A stretch of 64,000 nt of DNA from positions 248,001 through 312,000 of the forward strand of contig NZ_BOOC01000001.1 of NCBI RefSeq assembly GCF_016863035.1. The letters run 5' to 3'. The stretch comes from Microbispora corallina. Lineage in GTDB: Bacteria > Actinomycetota > Actinomycetes > Streptosporangiales > Streptosporangiaceae. Below the pieces are notes generated by a model. The model had not been told where the DNA came from and ran no database searches. It worked only from the letters and a program-made list of their open reading frames with translations. The translations under genes were made by a program, and so were the position numbers. Shown here piece after piece: positions 42,821-51,316 of the stretch. Within the stretch, counting starts at the first letter, position 1. The number at the start of each line of letters is the position of its first letter.

Positions 42821-42856
42821 ACCGACGGGCACCGAACCGACTGGCACCGAACCGTC
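42812..42856 (+). repeat. Three 15-bp tandem repeats across the kinase stop codon
   Basis: TGGCACTGAACCGAC, GGGCACCGAACCGAC and TGGCACCGAACCGTC follow one another without gaps. The kinase TGA lies in unit 1, and a single T-to-C change there would let the frame continue through the array. Confidence 0.8.
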
Positions 42857-42901
42857 CGAGCGGGCCTCCGCGCGGGCCGGGGCCGGGTCGCCCCGCGCCG
42901 C

Positions 42902-43867
42902 TCAGGTGGTGAGCCTGCCCAGCAGGCGCAGCCGGGCCATGCCGCCGTCCGGGTAGACGTCGAGCCGGGCGTGGGTGACCGTACGGTCCGAGTCGAGCCG
43001 GAACCGGTGCCGGGTGTCGGGCTGCAGTCGCGTCCGCGGCAGCAGCGGGAACCAGGCGTCCCGGTCGTCCGGCGACGCCTTCCTCGCGTCGACGCCGCTG
43101 ACCGCGGCCCAGCCGGGGGCGTTGAACAGCAGGTTCGAGGTGTCCAGCTCCGCCACCGCGACCGTGCCCGGCCCGGCGAGGGCCACCACGAGCCAGTCGT
43201 TGCCGCCGTCCCGCCGCCGGGCGGTCTCCCAGCCCTCCGACTGGTTGCGCGCCGGCCCGGGGGCGATGACGTTGTTCGGCGAGGAGTAGAACTCATTGGA
43301 GCAGGCGACCACCAGCCCCCCGTTCTCCAGGGCGGCGAGGTCGACGGTGAGCCCGTCCAGGAACGCCGGGTCGGGGACGACCTCCCCGTGGACGCGCAGC
43401 CGGGCCACGCCGCCGTCGGGGAAGATGTTGAGCCGCACATGCGTGAACCGCCGCTCGCCGGTCACGGCGAACTCGTGCGCCGCGTCCCCGGAGAGCGGGC
43501 TCCTCGGCACGATCTCCACCCAGCCGTCCAGCTCGTCCGGCGCCGGGTGCCCCTCGGCCTCGCACGCCTCCACGGACGCGTACGGCGGGTAGTTGCCCTT
43601 GAACCACGCCGTGTCGACGACCACGCCCCGGATCACCCCGGGCAGGCCCAGCCGCACGATCGCCCAGTCGTGGCCGGGCTCGCGCCGCCGCCGGGTCTCC
43701 CAGCCGTCGTACACCTGGCCCTTCGCGCCGAAGGTATGCGGGCGGAACTCGGGGGGCCCGGGCCGGATGAGGGCCTCCCGCTCGGCGAACGACTCGTCGT
43801 TGGCCGCCACGACCGAGCCGCCGTACGTGCGCAGGGCCAGGTCGGGCAGACGGGTGAACGCGCTCAT
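42902..43867 (-). CDS. alc: Allantoicase
   Basis: 321 residues with two homologous jelly-roll halves: [20 protein letters not shown] and [14 protein letters not shown] in the first, [14 protein letters not shown] and [14 protein letters not shown] in the second, plus [14 protein letters not shown] / [14 protein letters not shown]. It splits allantoate into ureidoglycolate and urea. The ATG overlaps the allB stop. It is the last gene of the purine-degradation run. Confidence 0.94.
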   Translation of the reverse strand: MSAFTRLPDLALRTYGGSVVAANDESFAEREALIRPGPPEFRPHTFGAKGQVYDGWETRRRREPGHDWAIVRLGLPGVIRGVVVDTAWFKGNYPPYASVEACEAEGHPAPDELDGWVEIVPRSPLSGDAAHEFAVTGERRFTHVRLNIFPDGGVARLRVHGEVVPDPAFLDGLTVDLAALENGGLVVACSNEFYSSPNNVIAPGPARNQSEGWETARRRDGGNDWLVVALAGPGTVAVAELDTSNLLFNAPGWAAVSGVDARKASPDDRDAWFPLLPRTRLQPDTRHRFRLDSDRTVTHARLDVYPDGGMARLRLLGRLTT

Positions 43868-45177
43868 CGGGACGCTCCTTTCAGCAGCCGCCCCCGGGGG
43901 GTGGCGAAGTCGACCGGGACGCCCCGCAGCCAGGTGGTCCGGACGACGCCCGTCAGGGCGTGCCCGTCGTACGGCGAGACCGGGTTGCGGTGGTGCAGGG
44001 CGGCCACGTCGACGGTGAACCCGGCGTCCGGGTCGAAGGCCACCAGGTCGGCGTCGGCGCCCTCCCTGATCACCCCCTTGTACGGCAGGCCGGCCAGCCG
44101 GGCCGGGCCCGCGGCCATCCACCGCACCACGTCGGCCAGGCCGTGCCCGCGCTCCCTGGCGGCCGTCCAGACCGCGGGCAGCCCGAGCTGGAGCGAGGAG
44201 ATCCCGCCCCAGGCCGCGGCGAAGTCGGGCACCTTGAGATCGGGCGTCGAGGGCGAATGGTCGGAGACCACGCCGATGAGCACCCCCTCCGCGAGGGCCC
44301 GCCACAGGGCGTCGCGGTTGGCCGCCTCCCTGATCGGCGGGCAGCACTTGTACGCCGGGCCGCGCACCTCCTCCGCGCTCAGCGTGAGGTAGTGGGGGCA
44401 GGTCTCGGCCGTGACGCGCACCCCGTCGCGCTGGGCGCGCCGCAGCGGCTCCAGGCAGGCGGCGGCCGACACGTGCACGATGTGGGCGCGCGCACCGGTC
44501 TCCGCGGCCAGCTCGACGACCTGCTCGACGGCCCGCCGCTCGGCGTCCTGCGGCCGGGACCGCAGGAACTCGGCGTACGTCGGACCGGCGGGCTCGGCCA
44601 GCAGACCCGGGTCCTCCGCGTGCGCGATCAGCAGGCCGTCGAACGAGGCCACCTCTGCCAGCGCCGCCCGCAGCCCCTCCCGGTCGAGCGCCGGGAACTC
44701 GTCCACCCCCGACGGCGACAGGAAGCACTTCACGCCGATCACACCGGCCTCGTGCAGCGGACGCAGGTCCGCCAGGTTGCCGGGGATCGCGCCGCCCCAG
44801 AACGCCACGTCGACGTGGCACTGGCCCTCGGCGGCCCGGCGCTTGGTCTCCAGCGCGGCGACCGAGACCGTCGGGGGCAGCGAGTTGAGCGGCATGTCCA
44901 CGATCGCCGTCACGCCGCCGGCCGCCGCCGCCCGGGTGGCCGAGGCGAACCCCTCCCAGTGGGTGCGGCCCGGCTCGTTCACGTGGACGTGGGTGTCCAC
45001 CAGGCCCGGCAGCAGCGCGAGGTCGCCGAGGTCGACGGTCTCCAGGGCGGGCAGGGGGTCGTCGTACGCGCCGACCTCCGCGATCCTCCCGTCCCGCACG
45101 GCCACGGCCGCCGGCCGCTCGCCCTCGGGCGTCACCGCGCGCCGCGACCGCACCACCAGCTCGTACGGCGAGCTCAT
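43864..45177 (-). CDS. allB: Allantoinase
   Basis: 437 residues, cyclic amidohydrolase. [17 protein letters not shown] (metal site), [11 protein letters not shown] (carbamylated Lys), [21 protein letters not shown] and SDHSPSTP are all present. It opens allantoin to allantoate. The ATG is fixed by GAGGAGGTGGC directly upstream, a sequence that also ends a tiny coupled ORF. Confidence 0.95.
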   Translation of the reverse strand: MSSPYELVVRSRRAVTPEGERPAAVAVRDGRIAEVGAYDDPLPALETVDLGDLALLPGLVDTHVHVNEPGRTHWEGFASATRAAAAGGVTAIVDMPLNSLPPTVSVAALETKRRAAEGQCHVDVAFWGGAIPGNLADLRPLHEAGVIGVKCFLSPSGVDEFPALDREGLRAALAEVASFDGLLIAHAEDPGLLAEPAGPTYAEFLRSRPQDAERRAVEQVVELAAETGARAHIVHVSAAACLEPLRRAQRDGVRVTAETCPHYLTLSAEEVRGPAYKCCPPIREAANRDALWRALAEGVLIGVVSDHSPSTPDLKVPDFAAAWGGISSLQLGLPAVWTAARERGHGLADVVRWMAAGPARLAGLPYKGVIREGADADLVAFDPDAGFTVDVAALHHRNPVSPYDGHALTGVVRTTWLRGVPVDFATPRGRLLKGASR

Positions 45178-45257
45178 GCCACCTCCTCGCCTGACGGCTC
45201 GGAGCCGCATTCGCGAAACGCACAGTGCCTACTGATTCGCTCGCTCCGCTCGCTCAT
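45174..45257 (-). CDS. 27-codon micro-ORF in a dispersed-repeat-like spacer
   Basis: ATG at 45257 overlaps the glycerate kinase TGA (ATGA) and its own TGA overlaps the allB ATG (ATGA). The product [18 protein letters not shown]... derives from a GAGCGAGCGGAGCGAGCG sequence that looks like a dispersed actinobacterial repeat, and a CGGCTC-G-GAGCCG palindrome lies at 45195-45207. It may serve only to carry ribosomes from one gene to the next. A peptide function is doubtful. Confidence 0.35.
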   Translation of the reverse strand: MSERSERISRHCAFRECGSEPSGEEVA

Positions 45258-46510
45258 GCCGCACCGCCGGGGGCGGGGGGCGGCAGGTGCGCGGCGGCGA
45301 CCCGGCGGGCCAGCCGTTCGAGCAGCGGCCCGGCCTCCGCCATGCACCGCCGGACGTCGGGCTCGATGTCGGTCAGCGCGTACGCCGCCTCGATCCCGGC
45401 CGCCCGCAGGTCGTCGTCGCCGATCTCGCGCCGCCCGCACACGGCGACCACCGGCACGCCGTGCTTGGCCGCCGCCGTCGCCACCCCGACCGGGGCCTTG
45501 CCGCGCAGGGACTGCTCGTCGAGCGACCCCTCCCCCGTGATCACCAGCCGGGCTCCCTCGGCGTGCCGGTCGAAGTCCTGCAGCTCAAGGAGGTACTCGA
45601 TGCCCGAGCGAATCTCGGCGTGGAGGAAGGCGAGCGCGGCGAAGCCCACGCCGCCCGCCGCGCCGGCCCCCGGCGTCCCGGCCACGCCCATGCTCCGGAC
45701 CACCCCGTCGTGCTCGGCCGCCCCGGCCAGGCCGTGGGTGTGCGCCGCGACCGCGGCCAGCCGGGCCAGCCCCGCCTCCAGCACCGCCACGTCGTCGGGG
45801 GCCGCGCCCTTCTGCGGGCCGTACACGGCCGCCGCGCCGTACGGGCCGAGCAGCGGGTTGTCCACGTCGCTCGCGACGATCACCTCGGCCCCCCGCAGCA
45901 CGCCCGAGGCGTCGATCTTGTCGAGCGCGCGCAGGGCGGCGCCGCCGTGCGGCAGGTCGGCCCCGCCGGCGTCGAGCAGCCGCGCCCCGAGGGCCTGGGC
46001 CATGCCCGCGCCGCCGTCGGTGCAGGCGCTGCCGCCGAGCCCCAGGACGACCCGGGTCGCCCCGTGCCGAACGGCATGGGCGATCAGCTCACCGGTGCCA
46101 TAGCTGGTCGCCGTGAGCGGGGCCGGCCCCTCGCCCTCCGGCAGCCTCCGCAGCCCGGACGCCTCGGCCAGCTCGACCACGGCCACACGGCCGCCGCCCG
46201 GCTCGTCGCGCACCGCGTAGGAGGCGCGGACCGGCAGGCCCGTCGGCCCGGTGACCTCGACCTCCACCCGGGTGAAGCCGCAGGCGACGACCGCGTCGAC
46301 GGTACCGTCCCCGCCGTCGGCCACCGGGAGCCGCACGACCGGGACGTCCCCGAGCCCGGCGGCCACGTGCTCGACCACCTCCGGCGAGGTGAGCGAGCCG
46401 CGGAACTTGTCCGGCGCGATGACCACGTGCCCGGACGCGTGCCCGGACGCCGGCGCGGACGCGTGGCCGGCCGTCTCCCTGGCGACGTGACCGGACGCCT
46501 GCCCGCTCAT
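45254..46510 (-). CDS. glxK: Glycerate kinase
   Basis: 418 residues, GlxK family. VVIAPDKFRGSLTSPEVVEH, VADGGDGTVDAV, LGLGGSACTDGGAGMAQALG and ITGEGSLDEQSLRGKAPVGV are diagnostic. It phosphorylates glycerate made from glyoxylate, the end product of allantoin breakdown. The first 28 residues are an odd Ala-Ser-Gly-His repeat encoded by a 12-bp tandem repeat, so the true start could lie just before GHVVIAPDK. Confidence 0.93.
   Translation of the reverse strand: MSGQASGHVARETAGHASAPASGHASGHVVIAPDKFRGSLTSPEVVEHVAAGLGDVPVVRLPVADGGDGTVDAVVACGFTRVEVEVTGPTGLPVRASYAVRDEPGGGRVAVVELAEASGLRRLPEGEGPAPLTATSYGTGELIAHAVRHGATRVVLGLGGSACTDGGAGMAQALGARLLDAGGADLPHGGAALRALDKIDASGVLRGAEVIVASDVDNPLLGPYGAAAVYGPQKGAAPDDVAVLEAGLARLAAVAAHTHGLAGAAEHDGVVRSMGVAGTPGAGAAGGVGFAALAFLHAEIRSGIEYLLELQDFDRHAEGARLVITGEGSLDEQSLRGKAPVGVATAAAKHGVPVVAVCGRREIGDDDLRAAGIEAAYALTDIEPDVRRCMAEAGPLLERLARRVAAAHLPPPAPGGAA
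46427..46474 (-). repeat. 12-bp tandem repeat in the 5' end of the glycerate kinase gene
   Basis: GTGCCCGGACGC appears twice exactly (46427-46438, 46439-46450), with two degenerate copies after it. It encodes the Ala-Ser-Gly-His N-terminal extension and would vary in frame. Confidence 0.7.
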
Positions 46511-46621
46511 GCCCGCTCCCCGCCCGCCGGCCGGGCGCCGCGTCCGCGCGTCGCCCCCCGCCTCGTCATGGGCTGCCTGTCCATGTCCCGTCCCTCCGTG
46601 CCGCGACCACGACCCTGTCGT

Positions 46622-47989
46622 CTAGAAATGATCGCTGGCCAGGAGACGGCGGTGGGCACGGGCCCCCGCTTCAGCGGCGGCCTGGTCGGAGACGGTGCGC
46701 AGCTCGCCGTCCGCGACGACGGTACGGCCGCCGACGAGCAGCCGGGCCAGCGGCGGGGTCTGGCCGTAGGCGAACGCGACGACCGGGTCGTCGACGCCGT
46801 CGTAGTAGCCGCCGAGCCGCCACAGGGCGACGTCGGCCAGCTTCCCCGGCTCCAGCGAGCCGATCTCCCCCTCCCGTCCGAGGCAGCGGGCGCCGCCGAG
46901 GGTGGCCATCTCCAGCGCCTGGCGGGCCGTGAGGGCGCGGGGGCCGTACCGGGCGCGCTGCATGAGCATCGCCATCCGGATCTCCCCGGCGAGCGGGGTC
47001 ATCTCGCTGGAGGCGGCGCCGTCGACGCCGAGCCCGACCGGCGCGCCGGCCCGCAGCAGGTCGCTGACGCGGGCGATGCCGGCCCCGAGGCGGCCGTTGG
47101 ACGAGGGGCAGTGGGCGGTCCCGGTCCCGGTGTCCGCGAAGCGGCGCACGTCCTTGTCGGTCAGGTGCACGCAGTGGGCGAGCCACACGTCGGGACCGAG
47201 CCAGCCGAGCCGGTCCAGGTACTCCACGGGGAGCATGCCGAACTGCTCCCGGCAGTGCTCGTCCTCGTCGGCCGTCTCGGCCACGTGCGTGTGCAGGCGG
47301 ACGCCGAGAGACCGGGCCAGCTCCGCCGACCTGACCATCAGGTCTCCCGTGACCGAGAACGGCGAGCACGGCGCCACCGCGATCCGCAGCATCGATCCGA
47401 ACGACGGGTCGTGATATTTCCGGACGGCCTCCTCGGTGGCCCGGAGGATCTCGTCGGCCTCCTCCACCACTTCGTCCGGCGGGAGGCCGCCCCCAGACCG
47501 GCCCCGGTCCATCGACCCCCGGCAGGGGTGGAACCGCAGGCCCACCTGCCGGGCCGCCTCGATCTCCGCCTCGAACAGGTCGCCCCTGCCCTTGGGGAAG
47601 ACGTAATGGTGGTCGGTCGAGGTCGTGCAGCCTGAGCGGGCCAGCCAGGCGAGCCCGGCGGTGGCGGCGCCCCCGACGACCTCGGCGTCCATCCGCGCCC
47701 ACAGCCGGTAGCTGGCCACCAGCCACTCGAACAGCGTGCCGTCCGGGGTCACCCCCTGGGAGGCCCACTGGTAGAGGTGGTGATGGGTGTTGACGAGCCC
47801 GGGGGTGGCCAGGCAGCCGGCGCCGTCGACCCGCTCCGCGCCCTCCGGCGCGGACGGCGCGGGCCCGGGGCCGACCGCGGTGATCCGGTCCCCCTCGATC
47901 ACGATGTGCCCGGACGGGATCTCCTCCCCCGCCACCGGCACGATGTAGGCGTTCTCGATGACCACGGGCGGGGTCGTCGCATCAGGCAC
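46622..47989 (-). CDS. 8-oxoguanine/guanine deaminase-type amidohydrolase
   Basis: 455 residues, amidohydrolase superfamily. Metal ligands are in VNTHHHLYQW, HTHVAETADEDEHC and WLAHCVHLT, with VGLGVDGAASSE (catalytic Asp). The pattern fits the 8-oxoguanine deaminase group rather than cytosine or S-adenosylhomocysteine deaminases. Product (urate or xanthine) would feed the neighbouring xanthine dehydrogenase and urate oxidase. The substrate is inferred from family and context. Confidence 0.85.
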   Translation of the reverse strand: MPDATTPPVVIENAYIVPVAGEEIPSGHIVIEGDRITAVGPGPAPSAPEGAERVDGAGCLATPGLVNTHHHLYQWASQGVTPDGTLFEWLVASYRLWARMDAEVVGGAATAGLAWLARSGCTTSTDHHYVFPKGRGDLFEAEIEAARQVGLRFHPCRGSMDRGRSGGGLPPDEVVEEADEILRATEEAVRKYHDPSFGSMLRIAVAPCSPFSVTGDLMVRSAELARSLGVRLHTHVAETADEDEHCREQFGMLPVEYLDRLGWLGPDVWLAHCVHLTDKDVRRFADTGTGTAHCPSSNGRLGAGIARVSDLLRAGAPVGLGVDGAASSEMTPLAGEIRMAMLMQRARYGPRALTARQALEMATLGGARCLGREGEIGSLEPGKLADVALWRLGGYYDGVDDPVVAFAYGQTPPLARLLVGGRTVVADGELRTVSDQAAAEAGARAHRRLLASDHF

Positions 47990-48035
47990 GGAAGCCTCCG
48001 GAGCGGGCGCGGGCGGCCGGGGTGCGGGGACGGGC

Positions 48036-48173
48036 GTTCACGCCCACGGCCCGGGGGACGGCGCGGCCGTGCGGCGGTCCCCCGGCGCGGGAACAGGCGC
48101 CATTCACGGCGGGACCGTGCGGCGGTCCCCCGTTCACGCCGACGATCCGGGGGAGGGCGCGACCGCGCGGGCG
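48036..48173 (-). repeat. Repeats in the spacer between the deaminase and xanthine dehydrogenase FeS genes
   Basis: The block GTTCACGCC..CGGGGGA.GGCGCG.CCG at 48036-48074 recurs at 48132-48170 with about 33 of 39 matches; the second copy contains the FeS-subunit stop codon. In addition an exact 18-mer, CCGTGCGGCGGTCCCCCG, occurs at 48067-48084 and 48115-48132. The spacer looks like a duplicated gene end. Confidence 0.7.
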
Positions 48174-48625
48174 GCGGCCAGGCGCACGGCGTCGAGGATC
48201 TTCTCGTATCCCGTGCAGCGGCAGAGGTTGCCCGCGAGGGCCTCGCGGATCTCGGCGTCGCCCGGAACCCCGTCCGCGGCGGCGATCAGCGCGTGCGCCT
48301 GGACGACGAGGCCCGGCGTGCAGAACCCGCACTGCACGGCGCCCGCCTCCACGAACGCCCGCTGCACCTCGTCGAGGTCGTCCCCGGACGCCAGGCCCTC
48401 GACCGTGACGACCTCCCGGCCCTCGGCCTGCCCGGCCGCGACGAGACAGGCGCACACCGGGGTGCCGTCCAGGTAGACCGTGCAGGAGCCGCACTCGCCC
48501 TGTTCGCAGGCGTTCTTCGCGCCGGGCAGGCCGAGCCGCTCCCGCAGGACGTAGAGCAGGCTCTCCCCCTCCCAGACGTCGTCGGCCGCGGCCGGGCGGC
48601 CGTTGACCGTGAGGCTCACCCTCAT
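48134..48625 (-). CDS. Xanthine dehydrogenase-type 2Fe-2S subunit
   Basis: 163 residues. The first cluster binds at CEQGECGSC with a later Cys (TPVCACL); the second at CGFCTPG and CRCTG. This is the small electron-transfer subunit of molybdenum hydroxylases. Its ATG overlaps the stop of the FAD subunit. The expected large molybdopterin subunit gene does not follow. Confidence 0.93.
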   Translation of the reverse strand: MRVSLTVNGRPAAADDVWEGESLLYVLRERLGLPGAKNACEQGECGSCTVYLDGTPVCACLVAAGQAEGREVVTVEGLASGDDLDEVQRAFVEAGAVQCGFCTPGLVVQAHALIAAADGVPGDAEIREALAGNLCRCTGYEKILDAVRLAAARAVAPSPGSSA

Positions 48626-49485
48626 GCCGCTGCCCTCCCCGTGTAGTCGTTCCAGGCCCAGCCGAGCGTCCGGCGGGCCATGACGGCCAGGGCGTGCAGG
48701 CGGTAGTCCGCCCGGCCCCGGACGTCGTCGATGGGCGACGCGGCGCCGGCCACGAGCTCGCCGAAGCGGCGGGCGAGGCCGGGGTCGAGCGGCCCGCGGC
48801 CCTCCCAGTCGAGCCCCCCGGCCAGCAGTTCCTCGGCCTCGGCGGCCCGCCGGGGCGTGGGCGCGGCCGAGCCGATGCCGGTCCCCGCCCGCCGTTCCCC
48901 AGGGTGCAGCGCGACCGCGAACGAGCACACCGCGATCACCATCGCGTTCCTCGTACCGATCTTGGAGAAGTACTGCGGGCCGGCGGCGACGGGGACGCGC
49001 ACCGCGCGGATCAGCTCGTCGGGGGCCAGCGCGTTGCGCTTCACGCCGGTGTAGAACGCGTCGATCGGGATCGTGCGCGTGCCGCGGACCGACGCCGCCT
49101 CGACGACGGCGCCGGAGGCGAGCAGCGGCGGGTGGCTGTCCCCGGCCGGGCTGGCCGCCCCGAGGTTGCCGGCGACGGTGCCGCGGTTGCGGATCTGCGG
49201 CGAGCCCACGGTGCGGGACGCCTGGGCCAGCCCCGGCAACTCGGCCCCCAGCTCGGCGATCAGCCGCGCGTACGTGAGCCCGGCGCCCAGGCGCACCTCG
49301 CCGCCCTCGCGGGTCCAGTCGTCCAGGCCGGGCACGGCGGTGAGGTCGAGCAGCGCGGCGGGCCGCCCCTTGTCCAGGTTGATCTCCACCATGACGTCGG
49401 TGCCGCCCTGGATGGGCGTCGCGTCGGGCCGCTCGGCCTTGAAGGCGAGCGCCTCGTCCCAGGTGCGGGGGCGGAGGAAGTCCAT
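48622..49485 (-). CDS. Xanthine dehydrogenase-type FAD-binding subunit
   Basis: 287 residues. MDFLRPRTWDEALAF, the FAD loop PIQGGTDVMVEINL and QIRNRGTVAGNLGAASPAGD identify the medium subunit of molybdenum hydroxylases. The ATG is preferred because GGGAG is six bases upstream; a GTG two codons earlier overlaps the urate oxidase stop. It transfers electrons from the FeS subunit to NAD. Confidence 0.92.
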   Translation of the reverse strand: MDFLRPRTWDEALAFKAERPDATPIQGGTDVMVEINLDKGRPAALLDLTAVPGLDDWTREGGEVRLGAGLTYARLIAELGAELPGLAQASRTVGSPQIRNRGTVAGNLGAASPAGDSHPPLLASGAVVEAASVRGTRTIPIDAFYTGVKRNALAPDELIRAVRVPVAAGPQYFSKIGTRNAMVIAVCSFAVALHPGERRAGTGIGSAAPTPRRAAEAEELLAGGLDWEGRGPLDPGLARRFGELVAGAASPIDDVRGRADYRLHALAVMARRTLGWAWNDYTGRAAA

Positions 49486-49487
49486 GG

Positions 49488-50372
49488 TCACTCCCAGGCC
49501 GGTCCGGCGTCGGGCGCGTCCTCGCGCAGCACGGTCCCCTCGATGAGCCCGTACGGCCGGTCGGCGGCGAGGTAGACCTCGCCGTCGTTGTCGAGGCCGA
49601 AGGGCGTCAGGTCCACCACGAAGTGGTGCTTGTTGGGCAGCGAGAGCCGCACCTCGCAGACGCCGGGGCAGTCCCCGAGCACCCGGCTGCCCATGGCGTA
49701 CAGGGTCTGCTGCAGCGAGAGGCTGTAGGTCTCGGCGAAGGCGGCGAGCAGGGCCTGCCTGGCCCTGTCGTACGCCTTGTCCCAGTCGCCCGAGGGCCAC
49801 GCCTCGGACGGGCCTGCGGGGGCGTCGTGCCGCCAGGACGCGTTGACGGCGGTGGCGAGCATGCGGTCGCGGGTCTCGGGCAGCGTCGTGTACTCGTCCT
49901 TGATGTAGCCCCAGAACTCCGAGTTCGTGGTGTTGAGCACCACGAGGTCGCGCAGCCCGGAGACCACGTGCGCCCGTTCGCCGTCGTAGTGGGCGACGCA
50001 CGTGCGCACCTCTCCTCCCGCGCGGACGAACGAGTGCCCGGACGCGCCGTTGCGCTCCCAGGCGTACTCCTCGATCGCCACCCTGGCGTGGTGGACGGTG
50101 GGCTGGGAGTCCGCGAAGTGGCGGGCGAGCAGCAGCGCGAAGTCCTCGATCGCCCCGATCCCGTGCCGCCTGGCCAGCGCGTAGACCGCGTTCTTCTGGC
50201 TGTCTGTGGGGAGCACCGCGGAGTTGTCGCCGCTGAGGTGGACCTCGTCCATGTCCCCGGACAGCGCCGTGCTGACGTTGAGGTCCTTCACGCGATGGGC
50301 GTCCCCGTGCCGGGTGACGCGGACGATCCTGGTCTCGGCCTTGCCGTATCTGTTGGGTCCGAGGACGACCAC
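49488..50372 (-). CDS. Urate oxidase
   Basis: 294 residues, cofactor-free uricase (T-fold). VVLGPNRYGKAETRIVRV, VLPTDSQKNAVYALAR (catalytic Thr region) and NTTNSEFWGYIKDEYTTLPE are diagnostic, as is LPNKHHFVVDL. It makes 5-hydroxyisourate for the next enzyme, UraH, whose gene ends two bases before this GTG. GGGGGAG upstream supports the start. Confidence 0.96.
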   Translation of the reverse strand: MVVLGPNRYGKAETRIVRVTRHGDAHRVKDLNVSTALSGDMDEVHLSGDNSAVLPTDSQKNAVYALARRHGIGAIEDFALLLARHFADSQPTVHHARVAIEEYAWERNGASGHSFVRAGGEVRTCVAHYDGERAHVVSGLRDLVVLNTTNSEFWGYIKDEYTTLPETRDRMLATAVNASWRHDAPAGPSEAWPSGDWDKAYDRARQALLAAFAETYSLSLQQTLYAMGSRVLGDCPGVCEVRLSLPNKHHFVVDLTPFGLDNDGEVYLAADRPYGLIEGTVLREDAPDAGPAWE

Positions 50373-50374
50373 TG

Positions 50375-50722
50375 CTAGCTCCCCCGGTAGGTCGAGTAGG
50401 CGAACGGGCTCAGCAGCAGGGGCACGTGGTGGTGCTCCCCCGCCGCGCGGACGGTGAAGACGACGCTGACCTCGGGGAAGAACGCCTCGTCCCCGAGGTA
50501 GGCGGCGGTGTCGAAGACGAGCCGGTAGGTGCCCGGGCGCGGGTCCTCCTCCGCGATCCACTCCCGGCCCAGCGGCGTCCAGTCGCGGATGCGGCCGTCG
50601 TCGTCGGTGCGGCCCTCGGCCACCGGCACGAAGCCGTGCGCGGCCCGGCGCGACAGGCGGACGAACACGTCCGCGGCCGGCCGCCCCGCCGCGGTGTCCA
50701 GCACGTGCGTCGACAGGCTCAC
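50375..50722 (-). CDS. uraH: 5-hydroxyisourate hydrolase
   Basis: 115 residues, transthyretin-like. The N-terminal LSTHVLDTAAGRPA (active His), RIRDW (catalytic Arg region), FPEVSVVFTV and the C-terminal SPFAYSTYRGS tetrapeptide motif are complete. It converts hydroxyisourate to OHCU. The GTG overlaps the uraD stop. Confidence 0.96.
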   Translation of the reverse strand: MSLSTHVLDTAAGRPAADVFVRLSRRAAHGFVPVAEGRTDDDGRIRDWTPLGREWIAEEDPRPGTYRLVFDTAAYLGDEAFFPEVSVVFTVRAAGEHHHVPLLLSPFAYSTYRGS

Positions 50723-51192
50723 CGGCCCTCCCACAGCTTGGCCAGGCGCAGTGCCACGATCTTCGCGAGCTCCTCGCGGACGACCCCGCGCTCGGTCTCG
50801 TCGTCGTTGTCCAGCCGGGCGCGCAGCAGCGCGAGCATCTCCCCGGCGCCGCGCCCGGTGGCGCACACGAGGTAGACGTGGCCGAACCTCGCCTCGTAGG
50901 CGGCGTTGCCCTCGCGGATCGCGTCCAGGACGGCGGTGTCGGCCCCGGCGGCGCCCGACTGCTCCGACCGCGACCAGGCGCCCTCCCTGCCGCCGCCCGC
51001 CGGCCGCTCGCCGATGCGGGGGTGCGCCGCCAGGGCCTCCTCCACGTCGGCCCAGCCGAGCCCCGCGAGCGCCGTCCGCCCCGCGTCCAGCAGCGCGCCG
51101 AGGTCCGGGTACGGCCCCCGCGCGGCCACCGCGTCCGCCCAGGCGGCGGACGCGCAGCAGGCGCGCAGGTCCTCCCGGCCGAGTTCTCGCAT
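50719..51192 (-). CDS. uraD: 2-oxo-4-hydroxy-4-carboxy-5-ureidoimidazoline decarboxylase
   Basis: 157 residues. The catalytic His is in AAHPRIGE, followed by the YEARFGHVYLVCATGRGA signature. It gives (S)-allantoin, the substrate of allB at the far end of this run. It is the first gene of the cluster and divergent from nfo. No cluster-specific regulator is seen in the window. Confidence 0.94.
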   Translation of the reverse strand: MRELGREDLRACCASAAWADAVAARGPYPDLGALLDAGRTALAGLGWADVEEALAAHPRIGERPAGGGREGAWSRSEQSGAAGADTAVLDAIREGNAAYEARFGHVYLVCATGRGAGEMLALLRARLDNDDETERGVVREELAKIVALRLAKLWEGR

Positions 51193-51316
51193 GCCCGCCA
51201 GTCAACCCCCGGCCGTACGGCGAGGTCTATCAGCGCGAGGTCCGAACCGCGCGCGTCCGGCGCCGCGCCGGTTTGTACGTTGGCACAAAGGGCGGCCAAC
51301 TACTCTGGAGGTCACC

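Noticed and set aside
42812-42856. Tandem units as a CRISPR remnant
   Set aside because: Units are contiguous, 15 bases long and have no spacers; there are no cas genes in the window.
42902-45223. One 773-codon minus-strand frame that seems to fuse sequence before allantoicase to allantoicase
   Set aside because: The first half is a shadow of allB in another frame. The ATGA overlap at 43864-43867 separates two normal genes.
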